From NCBI RefSeq assembly GCF_014197615.1, contig NZ_JACIFY010000021.1, positions 1-64,000 on the forward strand: a DNA stretch of 64,000 bases, given 5' to 3'. Positions within the stretch are counted from its first letter, which is position 1. The number at the start of each line of letters is the position of its first letter. The notes beneath the pieces are model-generated. The model worked only from the letters and a program-made list of their open reading frames with translations, was not told the origin of the DNA and did not search any database. Positions 35,081 through 44,760 of the stretch are shown piece after piece. Position numbers and translations under genes: made by a program. Source of the DNA: Rhizobium esperanzae. GTDB taxonomy: Bacteria; Pseudomonadota; Alphaproteobacteria; Rhizobiales; Rhizobiaceae.

Positions 35081-35119
35081 GCATCAGCCCGAAATCGATT
35101 TCGATTTTCGGGCTGATGC
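35081..35119. repeat. Long perfect hairpin after the LLM monooxygenase gene
   Basis: GCATCAGCCCGAAA (35081-35094) and TTTCGGGCTGATGC (35106-35119) are perfect 14-base inverted arms; the stem extends inward through ATCGA/TCGAT with one bulged T. No T run follows, so it is not a classical terminator. It could end or stabilise the transcript, or be a repeat or protein-binding site. Confidence 0.7.
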
Positions 35120-35182
35120 AGCAAGAAATGCTTTCGGTCGAGTGTTGACTGGACCGCAACGCCGCTGCTTCTATTCGAGAGG

Positions 35183-35635
35183 ATGTTGGGAGGAAGTGGC
35201 TTGTTTCGTTATTCCTGTGGCGTGTTGTTGGCTTGCATGCCGCTGGCTACCGCTCATGCTGAATCTCCAAATTTCTGCAGAAACAGTTCCAACCCGAACG
35301 AAGCAGTCGAGTCACGATTCATGGGACTTGAATACGCGCTCATGGCTCATGTTCTCGCGGAAAAATATTGCGGGGCTGAACCGAGGCCGATGGGTCCCCG
35401 ATTTCTAGGATACATCGAGAAGCAGGGATGCGATTCAGGAACTGAGATCTACACAGATGTTGAAGCAGGTATCGCAAAAATGGAGGGCGGCGGCCTGAAG
35501 CTGCTCGCCCAGGGTGGAAATCCCAAACTAACGATGTCCAACGAACAGGTGCAAGAATGGGCGTCGACTGCTGCGAAAGAGCTTGGGGGATGCGACGCGT
35601 TGAAAAAGGCTCATGACGCCGAACTTGGACAGTAA
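35183..35635 (+). CDS. Small secreted cysteine-containing hypothetical protein
   Basis: A 150-residue protein with a signal peptide ending in TAHA (about residue 25) and four cysteines in the mature part (FCRN, KYCG, QGCD, GGCDAL), probably forming two disulfides in the periplasm. Codon use is less GC-biased than in the neighbours, which suggests an acquired gene. No domain was recognised. Confidence 0.65.
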   Translation: MLGGSGLFRYSCGVLLACMPLATAHAESPNFCRNSSNPNEAVESRFMGLEYALMAHVLAEKYCGAEPRPMGPRFLGYIEKQGCDSGTEIYTDVEAGIAKMEGGGLKLLAQGGNPKLTMSNEQVQEWASTAAKELGGCDALKKAHDAELGQ

Positions 35636-35745
35636 GCGCTCCACTTGTGCAGGCTCGCTGACATATTGAGCCAGCGTTGTCGCCGGATTGAAAATAAGCC
35701 CACTCCTTCCATAGGCTGTTCCAGGGATGAGCCATTTGAACAGTC

Positions 35746-35794
35746 AGAGCATGAAGGACTCCGAAAACCGCTCACGTCTAGCCGCATCATGCGA
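35746..35794. repeat. Dispersed repeat, degraded copy E
   Basis: A block with AGAGCATGA, CCGAAAACCGCTCAC and GCATCATGCGA resembles the half-length copies at 27151-27200 and 63600-63651 but has more mismatches. It precedes the S9 peptidase gene. Confidence 0.45.
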
Positions 35795-35832
35795 TAGATC
35801 TGTGCGAAATCAACGAAGCCGGCAGGTCAGCT

Positions 35833-37875
35833 ATGAACCTTCACCTCGAAACGGACGATGATCCGCGCACGCGCCAATTCATCGACGAACACAACGCGCT
35901 TTCCGACGCGGTATTGCGAACACCGCAATTTGTCGAAGATCGTGATGCGATCAAGGCGCTGATCGAGCGGCAGGATAGGCTGATCGTCCCGATGCGCCGC
36001 GGCGCGTGGCTGTTCGATTTCCGCCAGAGCAAGGACAATCCGCTCGGCGTCTGGCTCCGTCTGCCGGCGGACCAGGCTCCCCTGCCCGACGCAGCCTGGG
36101 AGCCGGTGTTCGATCTCGACGCCTTCTGCGCCGGCGAAGGCAAGCGCTGGAACTGGCGCGGCGCCGTCACCTGCCCGTGGGAGCCGACGCGGGTGCTGCT
36201 CACGCTTTCGGACGGCGGCTCCGACCTTCTCCGGCTGCTCGAATTCGACGCCGAGAGGAAACAGATTGTGGAGGGCGGTTTCGATACGCCTGCCGCGCGC
36301 TCGCACGCCAATTGGCTGAGCCTCGACGAGATCTGCTATTTCGGTTCCATCGACCGATATTCGGCGACCCGCTCGGGATGGCCGCGGGTCGGGCGGCGAT
36401 TGACGCGCGGGCAGCGGCCGGAAGAGGCCGCCATCATGTTCGAGGCCGCCGACGAGGACGTCTACGGTTTCAATCTCGTCATCGACCCTGCCCTGTCGGG
36501 CGCCCCCGCGAATGCCGGACTGATCGACATTTTCGTCGCCGCCCATGAGATCGGCGTTTCAAGCGCGTTCCTGATCGGCAACGGCGGCGCGCGGCGGCGC
36601 ATCGATCTGCCCGAGGAGGCGGATTTCCAGTTCAATCACGATCATTGCCTTTGGCGGGCAAAGACCGATGAGCGCGTTGCCACCGGCAGCCTCGTGCTGC
36701 AGCGCTTCGATCCGACCTCTGAGACGGCCGTGCTCGGGCCTGAACAGATCCTGTTTCAGCCTGGCGAGGGCCAGTCGATCTCGCAGATGATGCTGATGCG
36801 TCAGTGGTGCGTCTTCATCATCTCCGACCGGCTGCGTCCGCGCCTCCTGGTGCTGGACCTGACCAGGCCCGATGCCGAAGAGCGCGAGATCGCGCTGCCG
36901 GCCGACATGCAGACGGCTTATTTCAGGCCGCTGCACGCCGATCTGCACCTCGGCGACGATACGCTCCACATCGTCGGCCAGGGCTTCCTGCAGCCTCCGG
37001 CCTGCTACCGGCTGGAACTCTCGGATCGCAGCAAGGAACCCGAACCGATTTTCGTCGCGGCTGCGCCACGTTATTTCGACGCGACGGATATGTCATCCGA
37101 ACTGCTGGAAGCGGTGTCGGAAGACGGAACAAAAGTGCCCTACCGGCTGGTCCTGCCGAAGCACTGGACCAAGGGCGCTTTGCCGGTATTGCTTTACGGC
37201 TATGGCGGCTTCGATGTCTCGCTATCGCCGACCTATTCCGGCGTAACAGGGCGCTGGCTGGAACAGGGCGGCGCCTATGTACAGGCCTATATCCGCGGCG
37301 GCGGCGAATTCGGGCCCGACTGGTATCGCAGCGCCAAGCGGCAGGGGCGAGACCGGGCGTTTGCCGATTTCGTCGCCATCGCCCGCGATCTCGTTGCCCG
37401 CGGCTATACCGTGCCGTCGCGGATCGCCTGCCAGGGCGGCAGCAATGGCGGCCTGCTGACCGGGGTGATGCTGACGCGTTACCCACAGGATTTCGGCGCC
37501 GTCTGGTGCCAGGTGCCGGTGCTCGACATGACACGCTTCCACCTGTTCAGCGCAGGACAGGCCTGGATGGACGAATATGGCGACCCGGAGATGCCGGAAG
37601 ACCGGGATTTCATGCTCGGTTATTCGCCGCTTCACAATGTCAGGCCGGCGACGGAGATTGCCTATCCGCCGATCTATATCGAAAGCTCCGCCAATGACGA
37701 CCGCGTGCATCCCTCGCATGCGCGCCGCTTCGCCGCACGGCTGGAGGAGGCAGGACACCAGCCGCTCTTCCATGAATTCGGCTCCGGCGGGCATGGCGGC
37801 GACGGCAATTCGCAAGAGCGCGCCGCCCGTGCGGCGCTGGGTTACAGCTTCCTTCGCCAAACTATCATGAGGTAG
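35833..37875 (+). CDS. Prolyl oligopeptidase family (S9) serine peptidase
   Basis: A 680-residue S9 peptidase: an N-terminal beta-propeller region of about 400 residues and a C-terminal alpha/beta-hydrolase domain. The catalytic serine is in CQGGSNGGLL (near residue 537), the aspartate in ANDDRVHPSHA (near 622) and the histidine in GSGGHGG (near 654). YGYGGFDVS and GGGEFGPDWY are typical oxyanion-side motifs. It has no signal peptide and probably degrades short peptides in the cytoplasm. A terminator follows. Confidence 0.93.
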   Translation: MNLHLETDDDPRTRQFIDEHNALSDAVLRTPQFVEDRDAIKALIERQDRLIVPMRRGAWLFDFRQSKDNPLGVWLRLPADQAPLPDAAWEPVFDLDAFCAGEGKRWNWRGAVTCPWEPTRVLLTLSDGGSDLLRLLEFDAERKQIVEGGFDTPAARSHANWLSLDEICYFGSIDRYSATRSGWPRVGRRLTRGQRPEEAAIMFEAADEDVYGFNLVIDPALSGAPANAGLIDIFVAAHEIGVSSAFLIGNGGARRRIDLPEEADFQFNHDHCLWRAKTDERVATGSLVLQRFDPTSETAVLGPEQILFQPGEGQSISQMMLMRQWCVFIISDRLRPRLLVLDLTRPDAEEREIALPADMQTAYFRPLHADLHLGDDTLHIVGQGFLQPPACYRLELSDRSKEPEPIFVAAAPRYFDATDMSSELLEAVSEDGTKVPYRLVLPKHWTKGALPVLLYGYGGFDVSLSPTYSGVTGRWLEQGGAYVQAYIRGGGEFGPDWYRSAKRQGRDRAFADFVAIARDLVARGYTVPSRIACQGGSNGGLLTGVMLTRYPQDFGAVWCQVPVLDMTRFHLFSAGQAWMDEYGDPEMPEDRDFMLGYSPLHNVRPATEIAYPPIYIESSANDDRVHPSHARRFAARLEEAGHQPLFHEFGSGGHGGDGNSQERAARAALGYSFLRQTIMR

Positions 37876-37910
37876 ATGGGCCATCATGCGGTAGGATAGA
37901 AGAGAATGAA

Positions 37911-37938
37911 GGGGAGAGCTTGTCGACGCTCTCCTTTC
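37911..37938 (+). terminator. Rho-independent terminator of the S9 peptidase gene
   Basis: GGAGAGC (37913-37919) pairs with GCTCTCC (37928-37934) over an eight-base loop and is followed by TTTCT, 36 bases after the stop. Confidence 0.75.
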
Positions 37939-37988
37939 TGCTAAAAGAAGCGCAATAAATCATACTTTTCACAGGCTCGAGCGAAACC

Positions 37989-38915
37989 ATGTCTCCAATC
38001 AACCTCGCCATCGTCGGCGTCGGCAAGATCGTCCGCGACCAGCACCTTCCTGCCATCGCCAAGAACCCGGATTTCAAGCTCGTCGCTACGGCGAGCCGCC
38101 ATGGCACCGTCGAAGGCATCAACAGCTATACGACGATCGAGGCGATGCTCGACGCCGAGCCTTCCATCGATGCCGTATCGCTGTGCATGCCGCCGCAATA
38201 TCGCTACGACGCCGCCCATAAGGCGCTCGTCGCCGGCAAGCACGTCTTCCTGGAAAAGCCGCCCGGCGCAACGCTGAGCGAAGTGGCCGATCTCGAGTCG
38301 CTTGCGAGCAAGCAGGGGGCGTCGCTCTTTGCCAGCTGGCACTCGCGTTATGCGCCGGCCGTCGAAGCCGCCAAGGCGTTTCTTGCCGCGACGACGATCA
38401 AAAGCGTGCACGTGATCTGGAAGGAGGATGTCCGCCACTGGCATCCGAACCAGGACTGGATCTGGCAGGCCGGCGGTCTTGGCGTTTTCGATCCCGGCAT
38501 CAACGCCCTTTCGATCGTCACCCACATCCTGCCGCGGCAGATCTTCATCACGGGAGCCGTGCTCGAATTCCCTGACAACCGCGACGCGCCCATCGCTGCC
38601 GACATTCGCTTCCAGGATGCCGGCGGCCTGCCCGTTCATGCCGAATTCGACTGGCGCCAGACCGGCAAGCAGAGCTGGGACATCGTTGCGGAAACGGCGG
38701 CCGGCCAGATGGTTCTCGCCGAGGGCGGCGCCAAGCTTTCGGTGGATGGCACGCTGACCTTCGCCGAGCCGGAACAGGAATATCCCTCGCTCTATCGTCG
38801 CTTCGCCGAAATCGTCAAAGCCGGCAAATCGGATGTCGATCTCGCACCGCTGCGCCACGTCGCCGACGCCTTCATGCTCGGCAAGCGCAAATTCGTCGAG
38901 GCGTTCCACGACTGA
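37989..38915 (+). CDS. Gfo/Idh/MocA oxidoreductase, D-galactose/L-arabinose 1-dehydrogenase-like
   Basis: A 308-residue NAD(P)-dependent dehydrogenase with a Rossmann domain (NLAIVGVGKIVRDQHLPAI), the EKPPGATLSEV motif near residue 92 and the substrate-domain segments WKEDVRHWHPNQDWIW and GGLGVFDPGINALSIVTHIL. These match the galactose/arabinose 1-dehydrogenases that open oxidative, non-phosphorylative sugar breakdown. No other sugar genes adjoin it. The substrate preference between galactose and arabinose cannot be settled by reading. Confidence 0.85.
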   Translation: MSPINLAIVGVGKIVRDQHLPAIAKNPDFKLVATASRHGTVEGINSYTTIEAMLDAEPSIDAVSLCMPPQYRYDAAHKALVAGKHVFLEKPPGATLSEVADLESLASKQGASLFASWHSRYAPAVEAAKAFLAATTIKSVHVIWKEDVRHWHPNQDWIWQAGGLGVFDPGINALSIVTHILPRQIFITGAVLEFPDNRDAPIAADIRFQDAGGLPVHAEFDWRQTGKQSWDIVAETAAGQMVLAEGGAKLSVDGTLTFAEPEQEYPSLYRRFAEIVKAGKSDVDLAPLRHVADAFMLGKRKFVEAFHD

Positions 38916-38980
38916 TTGGCCAGATGCCACCACTCCGGCTACATGCTAAAGTGGCGGCCTAACGCTCGAAGGCCGCCTCC

Positions 38981-39532
38981 ATGCAGCAGGAGCAGGATGA
39001 ATCGTTTGGGCTGGGCGTCAGGCATCTGACGGTCAGACTTTCCGATCCCAATGCGAAATGGGGCGAGGCCTATCTGCTGGAGGAGACCAGGATTCGCGAT
39101 GCGCTTGGCCCTCTGGCGCTCGATATCCAACATTTCGGCAGCACCGCCATTCCAGGCATCAAGGCAAAGCCGATCATCGACATCCTGGTCGGCATCCCCA
39201 GCCTTGAGGATGGGCTTGCCTGCATCGGGCCAATGGAAAAGATCGGCTACGACTATGCCGGTGCGGATATCGTGCCCGATGACCACCTCTTCGGCCGAGG
39301 TGTCATCGGCGAGACGCGCACGCATCTCGCCCATGTCGTCGAATATCAAGGTTTCAACTGGAGACGGAACATTCTCTTCCGCGACAGGCTACAAGGCGAT
39401 ACAACGCTCGCGCTGGCTTATGAGGAACTGAAGATCGGCCTGGCGCAGAAGTTCGCCGAGAGCCGCGCGGCCTACACCGGCGCAAAGAAGGTCTTCATCG
39501 ACAAGGTTCTGGCCGAAGCCGGTTTTGCCTGA
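38981..39532 (+). CDS. GrpB family protein
   Basis: A 183-residue protein of the GrpB/UPF0157 family, which has a nucleotidyltransferase-like fold. The signature is HFGSTAIPGIKAKPIIDILV (about residues 49-68). Some relatives are fused to dephospho-CoA kinase, but this is a stand-alone copy. Function unknown. It converges on holC with a four-base gap. Confidence 0.88.
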   Translation: MQQEQDESFGLGVRHLTVRLSDPNAKWGEAYLLEETRIRDALGPLALDIQHFGSTAIPGIKAKPIIDILVGIPSLEDGLACIGPMEKIGYDYAGADIVPDDHLFGRGVIGETRTHLAHVVEYQGFNWRRNILFRDRLQGDTTLALAYEELKIGLAQKFAESRAAYTGAKKVFIDKVLAEAGFA

Positions 39533-39536
39533 CAAT

Positions 39537-39986
39537 TCAGGCCTTCTTCTCCCACCGCCCTTCCGGGGTCTGCTGCCAATAGGTGAGGTTGTGCCCCTCG
39601 CCTTTCAGCTTCTTCCACTGCGCGCGGGCGGCCTCCAGCTGCTCCTGGTCGTGACCGTCGAACATGAAGACGATGCGCTCATAGGCCTCGACCGGCGGCG
39701 GCTCGGCGCCGTCGATGATGAAACGCACGGTCGCCGCATTGGCATTGCCTGACGTCACCGTCAAAAGCACCGGCTGGCTTTCGGCGAAATCGCCCTCGTC
39801 GATGCCGTGCGGCAGGAAGCTCTCCTCGCGGAAAGTCCAAAGATGCGCGTCGAGAGCATCGCGCCGCGCCGGCTCACGCGTCTGGACGGCAACGCGCCAG
39901 CCGCGCTCGACGCTTTTGTCGATCAGCGGCGGAAGCGCGTCTTCCAGCCTGGTTTCGGTCAGATGATAGAAGAGAACGTCCGTCAT
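39537..39986 (-). CDS. holC: DNA polymerase III chi subunit
   Basis: A 149-residue protein with the chi-subunit landmarks FYHLTETRLEDALPPLIDK and EERIVFMFDGHDQEQLEAAR-like segments. Chi links the clamp loader to single-strand binding protein. Its ATG shares one base with the pepA stop (TGATG), so the two are translationally coupled, a common arrangement in proteobacteria. Confidence 0.93.
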   Translation of the reverse strand: MTDVLFYHLTETRLEDALPPLIDKSVERGWRVAVQTREPARRDALDAHLWTFREESFLPHGIDEGDFAESQPVLLTVTSGNANAATVRFIIDGAEPPPVEAYERIVFMFDGHDQEQLEAARAQWKKLKGEGHNLTYWQQTPEGRWEKKA

Positions 39987-41476
39987 CAGGCTTCATAATG
40001 GGCGCGAACGAGTTCGTCGAGCAGGCGCACGCCGAAACCGGAACCCCAGGACTGGTTGATCTCATCCTGCGGCGAGCCCATCGCCGTGCCGGCGATATCG
40101 AGATGCGCCCAGGGCGTATCCTGTACGAAGCGCTTGAGGAAATGCGCCGCGGTGATCGAGCCGGCCTGCCGGCCGCCGGTATTCTTCATGTCGGCGAACT
40201 TGCTGTCGATCAGCTTGTCGTAGTCCTTGCCGAGCGGCATGCGCCAGAGCTTCTCGTTTGTGGAAAGGCCGGCTGCCGTCAGCCGGGCGGAAAGCTGGTC
40301 GTCATTGGAGAACAGGCCGGCATGCACGTTGCCGAGCGCCACGACGATTGCGCCGGTCAGCGTGGCGAGATTGATCATGAACTGCGGATTGAAACGATCA
40401 TTGCAGTACCAGAGCGCATCGCAAAGCACGAGGCGGCCTTCGGCATCGGTATTGATCACCTCGATCGTCTGGCCGGACATCGAGGTGACGATGTCGCCCG
40501 GACGCTGGGCGTTGCCATCAGGCATGTTCTCGACCAGGCCGATAATGCCGACGGCGTTGACGGCGGCCTTGCGGGAGGCGAGCACATGCATAAGGCCGGT
40601 GACGGCTGCCGCACCCCCCATATCGCCCTTCATGTCCTCCATGCCCGCCGCCGGCTTGATCGAAATGCCGCCGGTATCGAAAACGACGCCCTTGCCGATA
40701 AAGGCGATGGGTCGATCCTTGGCCTTGCCGCCCTTCCACTGCATGACCGCCAGGCGCGGCGGACGCACGGAACCCTGGGCAACGCCGAGAAGGGCGCCCA
40801 TGCCGAGACGGCGCATCTCCTTCTCGGTCAGGACCTCCACCTCGACGCCGAGCTTTTCCAGTTCCTTCGCCTTGGCGGCGAACTCGACAGGCCCGAGCAC
40901 GTTCGGCGGTTCGTTGACGAGGTCGCGGGCAAGATTGACGCCGCCGGCGACCGCTTCGGAATCGGCAAACGCCTTCTTGGCGCCGGCGGGATCGGCGGTG
41001 ACGATCGTCACCTTGACTAACTTCGCCGGCTTCTCCTCGTCGTCGCCCTTCTTCGTCTTATAGGTATCGAAGCTATAGGCGCGCAGCAGCAGGCCGAGGG
41101 CGAAATCGGCGGCTGCCCGCGCGCTCGTCTCGAGGCCGGGCACGTCGATGAAGATGGCGGCCTTGTCCGTATTCTTGATTTTCGCCGCCGCAGCGCCGCC
41201 GGCCTTCAGCCAATCATGGGGCGTGAGGCCGGCGGCCTTGCCGAGCCCGATGACGACAATGCGCTCGACGGAGGCGCCTTCCGGGGCGACAATATCGAGC
41301 GCACTCATGGATTTCGCGGAGAACCGGGCGATCCTGGCAGCCTTGGCGATCACGCCGGCCGGATCGACCGTGTCGGCGCCCGCAGGGCTGTCGGCGTCTG
41401 CGGTCTTCAACAAGATCGCCAGGCCGCCACTGAGCTTTGCCGACTTTGAGAATGAAATTTCGAACTTTGCTGACAT
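39986..41476 (-). CDS. pepA: Leucyl aminopeptidase (cytosol aminopeptidase)
   Basis: A 496-residue M17 metallopeptidase. Metal and catalytic residues lie in [27 protein letters not shown] and the [10 protein letters not shown] signature. The N-terminal domain is the usual variable one. It removes N-terminal residues from peptides and in some bacteria binds DNA. It is divergent from the PAP2 phosphatase gene across 143 bases. Confidence 0.96.
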   Translation of the reverse strand: MSAKFEISFSKSAKLSGGLAILLKTADADSPAGADTVDPAGVIAKAARIARFSAKSMSALDIVAPEGASVERIVVIGLGKAAGLTPHDWLKAGGAAAAKIKNTDKAAIFIDVPGLETSARAAADFALGLLLRAYSFDTYKTKKGDDEEKPAKLVKVTIVTADPAGAKKAFADSEAVAGGVNLARDLVNEPPNVLGPVEFAAKAKELEKLGVEVEVLTEKEMRRLGMGALLGVAQGSVRPPRLAVMQWKGGKAKDRPIAFIGKGVVFDTGGISIKPAAGMEDMKGDMGGAAAVTGLMHVLASRKAAVNAVGIIGLVENMPDGNAQRPGDIVTSMSGQTIEVINTDAEGRLVLCDALWYCNDRFNPQFMINLATLTGAIVVALGNVHAGLFSNDDQLSARLTAAGLSTNEKLWRMPLGKDYDKLIDSKFADMKNTGGRQAGSITAAHFLKRFVQDTPWAHLDIAGTAMGSPQDEINQSWGSGFGVRLLDELVRAHYEA

Positions 41477-41619
41477 GTCTTCTCCGCTGGGATTCTCGAA
41501 ATCCGTCCCTGGCGGATAATTTCGCGTTTGGCGGGTCTGTCAATGGCTGGCGACAATTGTTATGGTCGCCCGCGGCCATCACGGCCCTCATGTTTTCGTC
41601 AGTTTCGTAGATATTCGCG

Positions 41620-42393
41620 TTGACAGTTTTCCCGAAAAATCCATGGCGGAGCCTGGCAATCCGCCTGCCGAAAACGACTTTCGGCGCATTCATGCTGCTG
41701 TTCTGGACGTGGTGGGTGCTGCTTGCCGTCTTTCGCGCCTTTCCCGCGATAGACATCTATTTTTCCCAGCTTTTTTTCCTGGCCACGGATTGCGACGCGA
41801 CGGCGGCCCCCGGAAGCATCTGCGGCGGCTTTCCCTATCGCGATTCCGGAAATTTCGACCTGCTGCGCACCATCTTCTTCCGGCTGCCCTATGTCGTGGC
41901 AATCGTCATGGCGTGGAAACTCATCGAATGTTACCAGCAGCATGGCGCGACCTTCAACGCGGAACGAGCAAACAAGCTGAAGGTCTCGCTCGGAACGCTG
42001 CTGATCGGGCCGGTGCTGCTCGTCAATGTTATCCTGAAGGAACATTGGGGCCGGCCGCGGCCGATCCAGACGGATATTTTCGGCGGTGCGCTGCATTTCG
42101 TCGAGGCAGGTTCGCTTGCCGGAAAATGCGTTTCGAACTGCTCCTTCATCTCAGGCGAGGCAGCGGGCGCCGGCTGGCTCTTCTGCCTTCTTCTGTTCGT
42201 TCCGAAATCCCTTCGCTATGCAGTGGCAGCCCCCGTGGCGGCGATCTCGATCCTGACGCCGGCGATGCGGCTATCCTTCGGCGCGCATTACCTTTCCGAC
42301 GTCGTTCTCGGATGGCTTTCGTCGCTTGTCGTCTTCGCCGCGTTGCTGGCGTTAACTGAGTCGCAACAGCATCGAAAAAATTCTGAAATTTGA
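41620..42393 (+). CDS. PAP2-family phosphatase, candidate lipid A phosphatase (LpxE/LpxF-type)
   Basis: A 257-residue membrane phosphatase with about five hydrophobic segments. The three PAP2 motifs are KEHWGRPRP, CSFISGEAAGA (a glutamate replaces the usual histidine of SGH) and SFGAHYLSDVVLGW. Rhizobial lipid A lacks phosphates because of such enzymes, and the gene sits directly upstream of lptF, lptG and lptD, which supports an LPS role. An in-frame stop at 41608-41610 leaves TTG at 41620 as the only sensible start. Another phospholipid substrate remains possible. Confidence 0.78.
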   Translation: MTVFPKNPWRSLAIRLPKTTFGAFMLLFWTWWVLLAVFRAFPAIDIYFSQLFFLATDCDATAAPGSICGGFPYRDSGNFDLLRTIFFRLPYVVAIVMAWKLIECYQQHGATFNAERANKLKVSLGTLLIGPVLLVNVILKEHWGRPRPIQTDIFGGALHFVEAGSLAGKCVSNCSFISGEAAGAGWLFCLLLFVPKSLRYAVAAPVAAISILTPAMRLSFGAHYLSDVVLGWLSSLVVFAALLALTESQQHRKNSEI

Positions 42394-42493
42394 ATGAATT
42401 TTTGACACCAGCTTGTCGCAAAAGCGCGACAAAGAGCGTAGAGGGATTCTCCTGCAAAGCCGTTTGGGCGTGCAGGTGCTTTCAAGGGCAGGC

Positions 42494-43675
42494 ATGAAAC
42501 TACTCGAGACATACATATTGCGGCGCGTCGGCCAGATGTTTCTCGTGGCGCTCCTGCCCGTTCTGGCGATCATTTGGACGACACAGGTTCTGCAGCGCAT
42601 CAACCTGGTCACCGACAGCGGCCAGTCGATCGGCTCGTTCGCCAAGCTCGCGACGATGATCCTGCCGTCGATCATTCCCGTCGTACTGCCCTTTGCCCTC
42701 GTTATCGCGATCACCCAGACGCTGACGACGATGAACAACGATTCCGAACTCACCGTCATCGACGCGGCGGGAGCGCGGCGCAGCGTGCTGATCCGCCCGA
42801 TCCTGCTGCTTGCCGCCGTCGTCAGCGTGTTTTCCTTCTTCGTCGACAACGTCGTCGAGCCGCGCGCAAAGACCGTCGTGCGCCAGATGATCGCCGAGAC
42901 CTATGCCGACCTGCTCTCTTCGGTGATCGAAGAGAAGACCTTCCGCAAGCTGGATGAAGGCCTTTATGTGCAGATCTCGAAGCGGATGGCCGGCCGTATG
43001 CTGAAGGGCCTTTTCGTCGCCGACGAGCGCGACCCGGCCTATGAGCTGATCTATTATGCGAAGGAAGGCGCCGTCGACGATACGGGCACGACGCTGATCA
43101 TGCATGAGGGCGAAGTGCACCGCAAAACGCCGGACGGCAACGTCTCGGTGATCAATTTCGATTCCTACTCCTTCGACCTCTCCGACATGACCGAGAATCG
43201 CGGCCAGGCGACGCTGCGCGCCAGCGACCGTGACCTGTGGTTCCTGATCAATCCGGATCCGGCCGACAAGGACTATACGATCCGGCCGCAGAGCTACCGC
43301 GCCGAACTGCATCGCCGGCTGACGGACTGGATCCTGCCCGTGGTCTTCGCGCTGTTTTCGCTGGCGATCGCCGGCGATGCGCGCTCGCACCGCGAAGCGC
43401 GGCTGCATCCGATGGTGAGCGCGCTCGCCTATGCCTTCGCGCTCAGGTGGGCGGCCTTCTACGCGGCCAATCAGATCGACACCGACCCTGAATATATCGT
43501 CGTTCTCTATGCCATACCGATCGTCAGCAGCATCGTCTCGATCGTCTTCCTCGGCCTTCACAAACGACTGGCCATGCCTTCGTTCGTTCGCGACCGGATG
43601 TCGTCTTTCTGGAGACGGATGCAGGAAAGGCTGCTTGCAGCTACCGGCAGGACCGGCAGGGATGCCGCCCAATGA
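42494..43675 (+). CDS. lptF: LPS export system permease LptF
   Basis: A 393-residue inner-membrane protein of the YjgP/YjgQ family: three N-terminal membrane segments, a periplasmic beta-jellyroll domain (about residues 125-270) and three C-terminal membrane segments. With LptG and LptB it extracts LPS from the inner membrane. MKLLETYILRRVGQMF is the typical opening; AGGG precedes the ATG. It overlaps lptG by four bases. Confidence 0.95.
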   Translation: MKLLETYILRRVGQMFLVALLPVLAIIWTTQVLQRINLVTDSGQSIGSFAKLATMILPSIIPVVLPFALVIAITQTLTTMNNDSELTVIDAAGARRSVLIRPILLLAAVVSVFSFFVDNVVEPRAKTVVRQMIAETYADLLSSVIEEKTFRKLDEGLYVQISKRMAGRMLKGLFVADERDPAYELIYYAKEGAVDDTGTTLIMHEGEVHRKTPDGNVSVINFDSYSFDLSDMTENRGQATLRASDRDLWFLINPDPADKDYTIRPQSYRAELHRRLTDWILPVVFALFSLAIAGDARSHREARLHPMVSALAYAFALRWAAFYAANQIDTDPEYIVVLYAIPIVSSIVSIVFLGLHKRLAMPSFVRDRMSSFWRRMQERLLAATGRTGRDAAQ

Positions 43676-44760
43676 TGTTCGGGACATTGTCGCGTTATTT
43701 CTTTCGCCGCTACCTGGTGACGATGGGCTGGTTCCTGATCGGCGTCTCGGCGATTTCCTTCCTTCTCGATTTCAGCGAGACGGCGGGCCGAATGTCCGGC
43801 CTCCCCGGCTATACGATCGGCGGCGGCATCCTGATGACCGCCGTGCGCCTGCCGCTCATCCTGCAGCAGACAGTGCCCTTCATCGCGCTGTTCGTCGGCA
43901 TGACGGTGCTGATCGGGCTCAACCGCAAATATGAGCTTGTCGTCACGCGCGCAGCCGGCATTTCGGTCTGGCAGTTCATGTCTCCCTTCATCGCCGGCTC
44001 GCTGCTGCTCGGCATACTGACGATGACGGCGCTCAACCCGCTTGCCGCCTGGGGCCAGCGCCAGGCGCTGCTGGTCGAATCCGATTGGCGCGGCGAGAAC
44101 GCGGTTCTGCGCAAGGCGCCGCAGATTCCGTGGCTGCGCCAGATCAGCGGCCGCGACGATGTCATCATCGGCGCCCACACGGTTCAGGAGAACGGAACCA
44201 AGCTGATCGACGCCGTGCTGATCCATTTCGATTCAAGCGGTCAGGTCATTCTGAGACAGGATGCTGCGACGGCGAAATTGGAAGATGGTTACTGGCAACT
44301 TAACAACGTTGTCGAGCGCAAGCCTGGCGAAATCCCCGTGCGTAAAGCTTCGGTTCAACTTCGCACCAATCTGAAACAGGACTTCGTCCAGGAGCGGCTG
44401 ACGGCGCCGGAAACAATTGGTTTCTTTGACCTTTCCAACCGCATTGCCGCGGCCAAATCCTTCGGCATCTCGACCAAGGCGCTGGAGACTCAATTCAACT
44501 CGCTGTTGTCCCAGCCATTGCTGCTGGTGGCGATGACTTTCATTGCTGCAACAGTGTCCCTAAAATTTAGCCGGTTCAACCAATCCCGCTCCGTGATTCT
44601 GGGTGGCATCCTTTCGGGCTTCGTGCTTTATGTCATCACCGTGCTTGTAAAGGCATTCGGAAGCAGTGGAGTCGTGCCTCCCTTCGTGGCGACGTGGATA
44701 CCGGTGGTCGTCGCGCTGGCCTTGGGTGCGACTATTCTGCTTCATCAGGAGGACGGCTAG
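43672..44760 (+). CDS. lptG: LPS export system permease LptG
   Basis: A 362-residue partner of LptF with the same architecture (GTLSRYFFRRYLVTMGWF start, central periplasmic domain, three C-terminal membrane helices). Start and stop overlap lptF (ATGA) and lptD (shared base in TAGTG), so the three genes are tightly coupled. Confidence 0.95.
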   Translation: MMFGTLSRYFFRRYLVTMGWFLIGVSAISFLLDFSETAGRMSGLPGYTIGGGILMTAVRLPLILQQTVPFIALFVGMTVLIGLNRKYELVVTRAAGISVWQFMSPFIAGSLLLGILTMTALNPLAAWGQRQALLVESDWRGENAVLRKAPQIPWLRQISGRDDVIIGAHTVQENGTKLIDAVLIHFDSSGQVILRQDAATAKLEDGYWQLNNVVERKPGEIPVRKASVQLRTNLKQDFVQERLTAPETIGFFDLSNRIAAAKSFGISTKALETQFNSLLSQPLLLVAMTFIAATVSLKFSRFNQSRSVILGGILSGFVLYVITVLVKAFGSSGVVPPFVATWIPVVVALALGATILLHQEDG

